46,116 nt of DNA from Gemmatimonadota bacterium (GTDB lineage: Bacteria > Gemmatimonadota > Gemmatimonadetes > Longimicrobiales > Gaopeijiaceae). How positions within the stretch are numbered: position 1 is the stretch's first letter; every line of letters starts with the position of its first letter. The position numbers and the translations under genes were made by a program. The notes under the pieces were generated by a model, which worked only from the letters and a program-made list of their open reading frames with translations, was not told where the DNA came from and made no database searches. The stretch lies in NCBI GenBank assembly GCA_009841475.1, contig VXLT01000199.1:1-46116 (forward strand). Reading direction: 5' to 3'. This document shows, piece by piece, positions 44,607-46,116 of this stretch.

Positions 44607-46116
44607 TTGAACGAGACCGCCAACCCGCTCCTCGAACGCACCTTCCCGGTGCCCTTCGACCGCATCCGGCCCGGCGACGTGGGCCCCGCGGTCGCCGAGG
44701 TCCTCGCGCGGGCCACCGAGCGCATCGACGAACTCGGCGCGGGCTCGGGCGGCTCGTACGACGACGTCCTCGGCGCGCTGGACGCCCTCACCGAGGAGGT
44801 GGAACGCACCTGGTCCCCCGTCTCGCACCTGCACAACGTGGACGCCACCCCGGATCTGCGCGAAGCCTACGCGGCGGCGCTCCCCGACGTCACGCGCTTC
44901 TCGAGTCGGCTCCATCACCACGAAGGGCTCTTCGCACGGCTACGCGATTTCGCGGACTCGCCCGCAGGCATGTCGCTCACCGGCCTGCGCCGCCGTCACC
45001 TGGAGCGCACGCTCCGCGACTTCCGCCGCGCGGGCGCCGGACTGGGCCCGGCCCGGAAGCAGACCCTGGAAGACCTGCGCCTCGAGCTCTCCGAACTGAG
45101 CCGCAGCTTCGAGGAGCACCTCCTGGAAGAGACCGCGGCCTTCGGCAAGGTGGTCGCCGACGCGGACGCCCTCGCGGGACTCCCCGAAACCGCCCTCGAG
45201 CGCGCGGCGCAACTCGCGGCCGACCGGGGTGAAAAGGGCTGGCTGATCACCCTCGACATGCCCAGCGTGCAGGCTGTCCTGCAGCACGCCGACGACCGCA
45301 CCCTTCGGCACGAGATCCACACCGCCTACCTGGACCGCTGCACGGCGGGAGAACGCGACAACCGGCCGCTCATCTCGCGCATCCTCGAGGTGCGCCGCGA
45401 GATCGCCGGCCTGCTCGGCTACCCCGACTTCCCGGACTACCGCCTCGAAACGCTGATGGCCCGCTCGGGAGCGAGCGTCCGCTCCTTCCTGGACGAGCTC
45501 ATCGACCGCACGCGCCCCTTCCACGAGCGCGACACCGGGGAACTGGAAGCGCATGCGCGACGATCCGGCCTCGGCGACCTCCGGCCCTGGGACGTCGGCT
45601 GGCAGATGGAGAAGCTCCGCAGGGAGCGCTTCGATGTGGACGACGAGATGCTTCGCCCCTGGTTCCCTCTGGACGAGGTCCAGGCCGGTCTATTCGAGAT
45701 CGCGGAGCGCCTCTTCGGCCTGTCCGTGCGGCGGGTGGACAACCCCGCCGTGTGGCACCCCGACGTCGGCTACTTCGAGGTCCGCGACGAGGCAGGGCTC
45801 CACCTCGGATCCTTCTACACCGACTGGTTCCCCCGCGAGACGAAGCGTCAGGGTGCCTGGATGGATAGCCTGGTCTCCGGCGGTCCAGCCCCCGGCGGTG
45901 GCTTCCGCCCCCATCTCGCCTTCATCGGCGGCAACTTCACCCCTCCCACCCCCACCCGTCCCGCGCTGCTCACCCACCGCGAGGTCTGCACGCTCTTCCA
46001 CGAGTTCGGCCACCTCCTCCACCACACCGCCTCAAGCGTCGAGATCCCGGCCCGCGGCGGCGTCAACGTCGCCTGGGACTGGGTCGAGGTCCCCTCGCAG
46101 ATCATGGAGAACTGGT
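44607..46116 (+). CDS. M3 family oligopeptidase (OpdA/PrlC-like), truncated at window end
   Basis: Open frame to window edge; HExxH in VCTLFHEFGHLLHHTAS; FIGGNFTPPTPTRPALLTH; start (TTG 44607) uncertain. Confidence 0.9.
   Translation, partial: MNETANPLLERTFPVPFDRIRPGDVGPAVAEVLARATERIDELGAGSGGSYDDVLGALDALTEEVERTWSPVSHLHNVDATPDLREAYAAALPDVTRFSSRLHHHEGLFARLRDFADSPAGMSLTGLRRRHLERTLRDFRRAGAGLGPARKQTLEDLRLELSELSRSFEEHLLEETAAFGKVVADADALAGLPETALERAAQLAADRGEKGWLITLDMPSVQAVLQHADDRTLRHEIHTAYLDRCTAGERDNRPLISRILEVRREIAGLLGYPDFPDYRLETLMARSGASVRSFLDELIDRTRPFHERDTGELEAHARRSGLGDLRPWDVGWQMEKLRRERFDVDDEMLRPWFPLDEVQAGLFEIAERLFGLSVRRVDNPAVWHPDVGYFEVRDEAGLHLGSFYTDWFPRETKRQGAWMDSLVSGGPAPGGGFRPHLAFIGGNFTPPTPTRPALLTHREVCTLFHEFGHLLHHTASSVEIPARGGVNVAWDWVEVPSQIMENW

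Overview
High-GC bacterial window of about 46 kb. Its gene content suggests Gemmatimonadota or a related lineage (inference only). It starts with a 48-nt poly-C run, probably a contig-end or sequencing artefact, followed by the 3' end of scpB, then rluB-type pseudouridine synthase, upp and a CAT-anticodon tRNA. Other recognisable content: a ZnuD-like TonB receptor flanked by a short secreted His/Cys protein and a His-rich lipoprotein; a second TonB receptor on the opposite strand; a two-domain M16 peptidase lipoprotein; a 6-bladed beta-propeller protein; recQ; a serine hydrolase; a SulP/STAS transporter; a minus-strand exported gene set (DUF1592-type c-heme protein, DUF1552 protein, ankyrin-repeat protein, small secreted protein); a peroxiredoxin plus an orphan CPD/plug protein; a standalone GGQ release-factor-like protein; an AI-2E-type permease plus a small conserved protein; cold-shock protein; a TolC/MFP/RND efflux operon; gamma-glutamyltransferase; GlnRS fused to a YqeY domain; a BlaI/M56 sensor-protease pair whose M56 C-terminus is built from 14-aa and 16-aa repeats; a second GGT-like protein; an alpha/beta hydrolase; and a truncated M3 oligopeptidase. 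I see no phage, IS, CRISPR or rRNA. The best candidates for under-described biology are (1) the BlaI/M56 pair with a repeat-built extracytoplasmic coiled coil, (2) the DUF1592/DUF1552/ankyrin exported module, (3) the ZnuD-like metal locus with two small uncharacterised His-rich partners, and (4) the recQ leader mini-ORF made by duplication of the recQ start region. All family calls come from reading the sequence; no searches were run.
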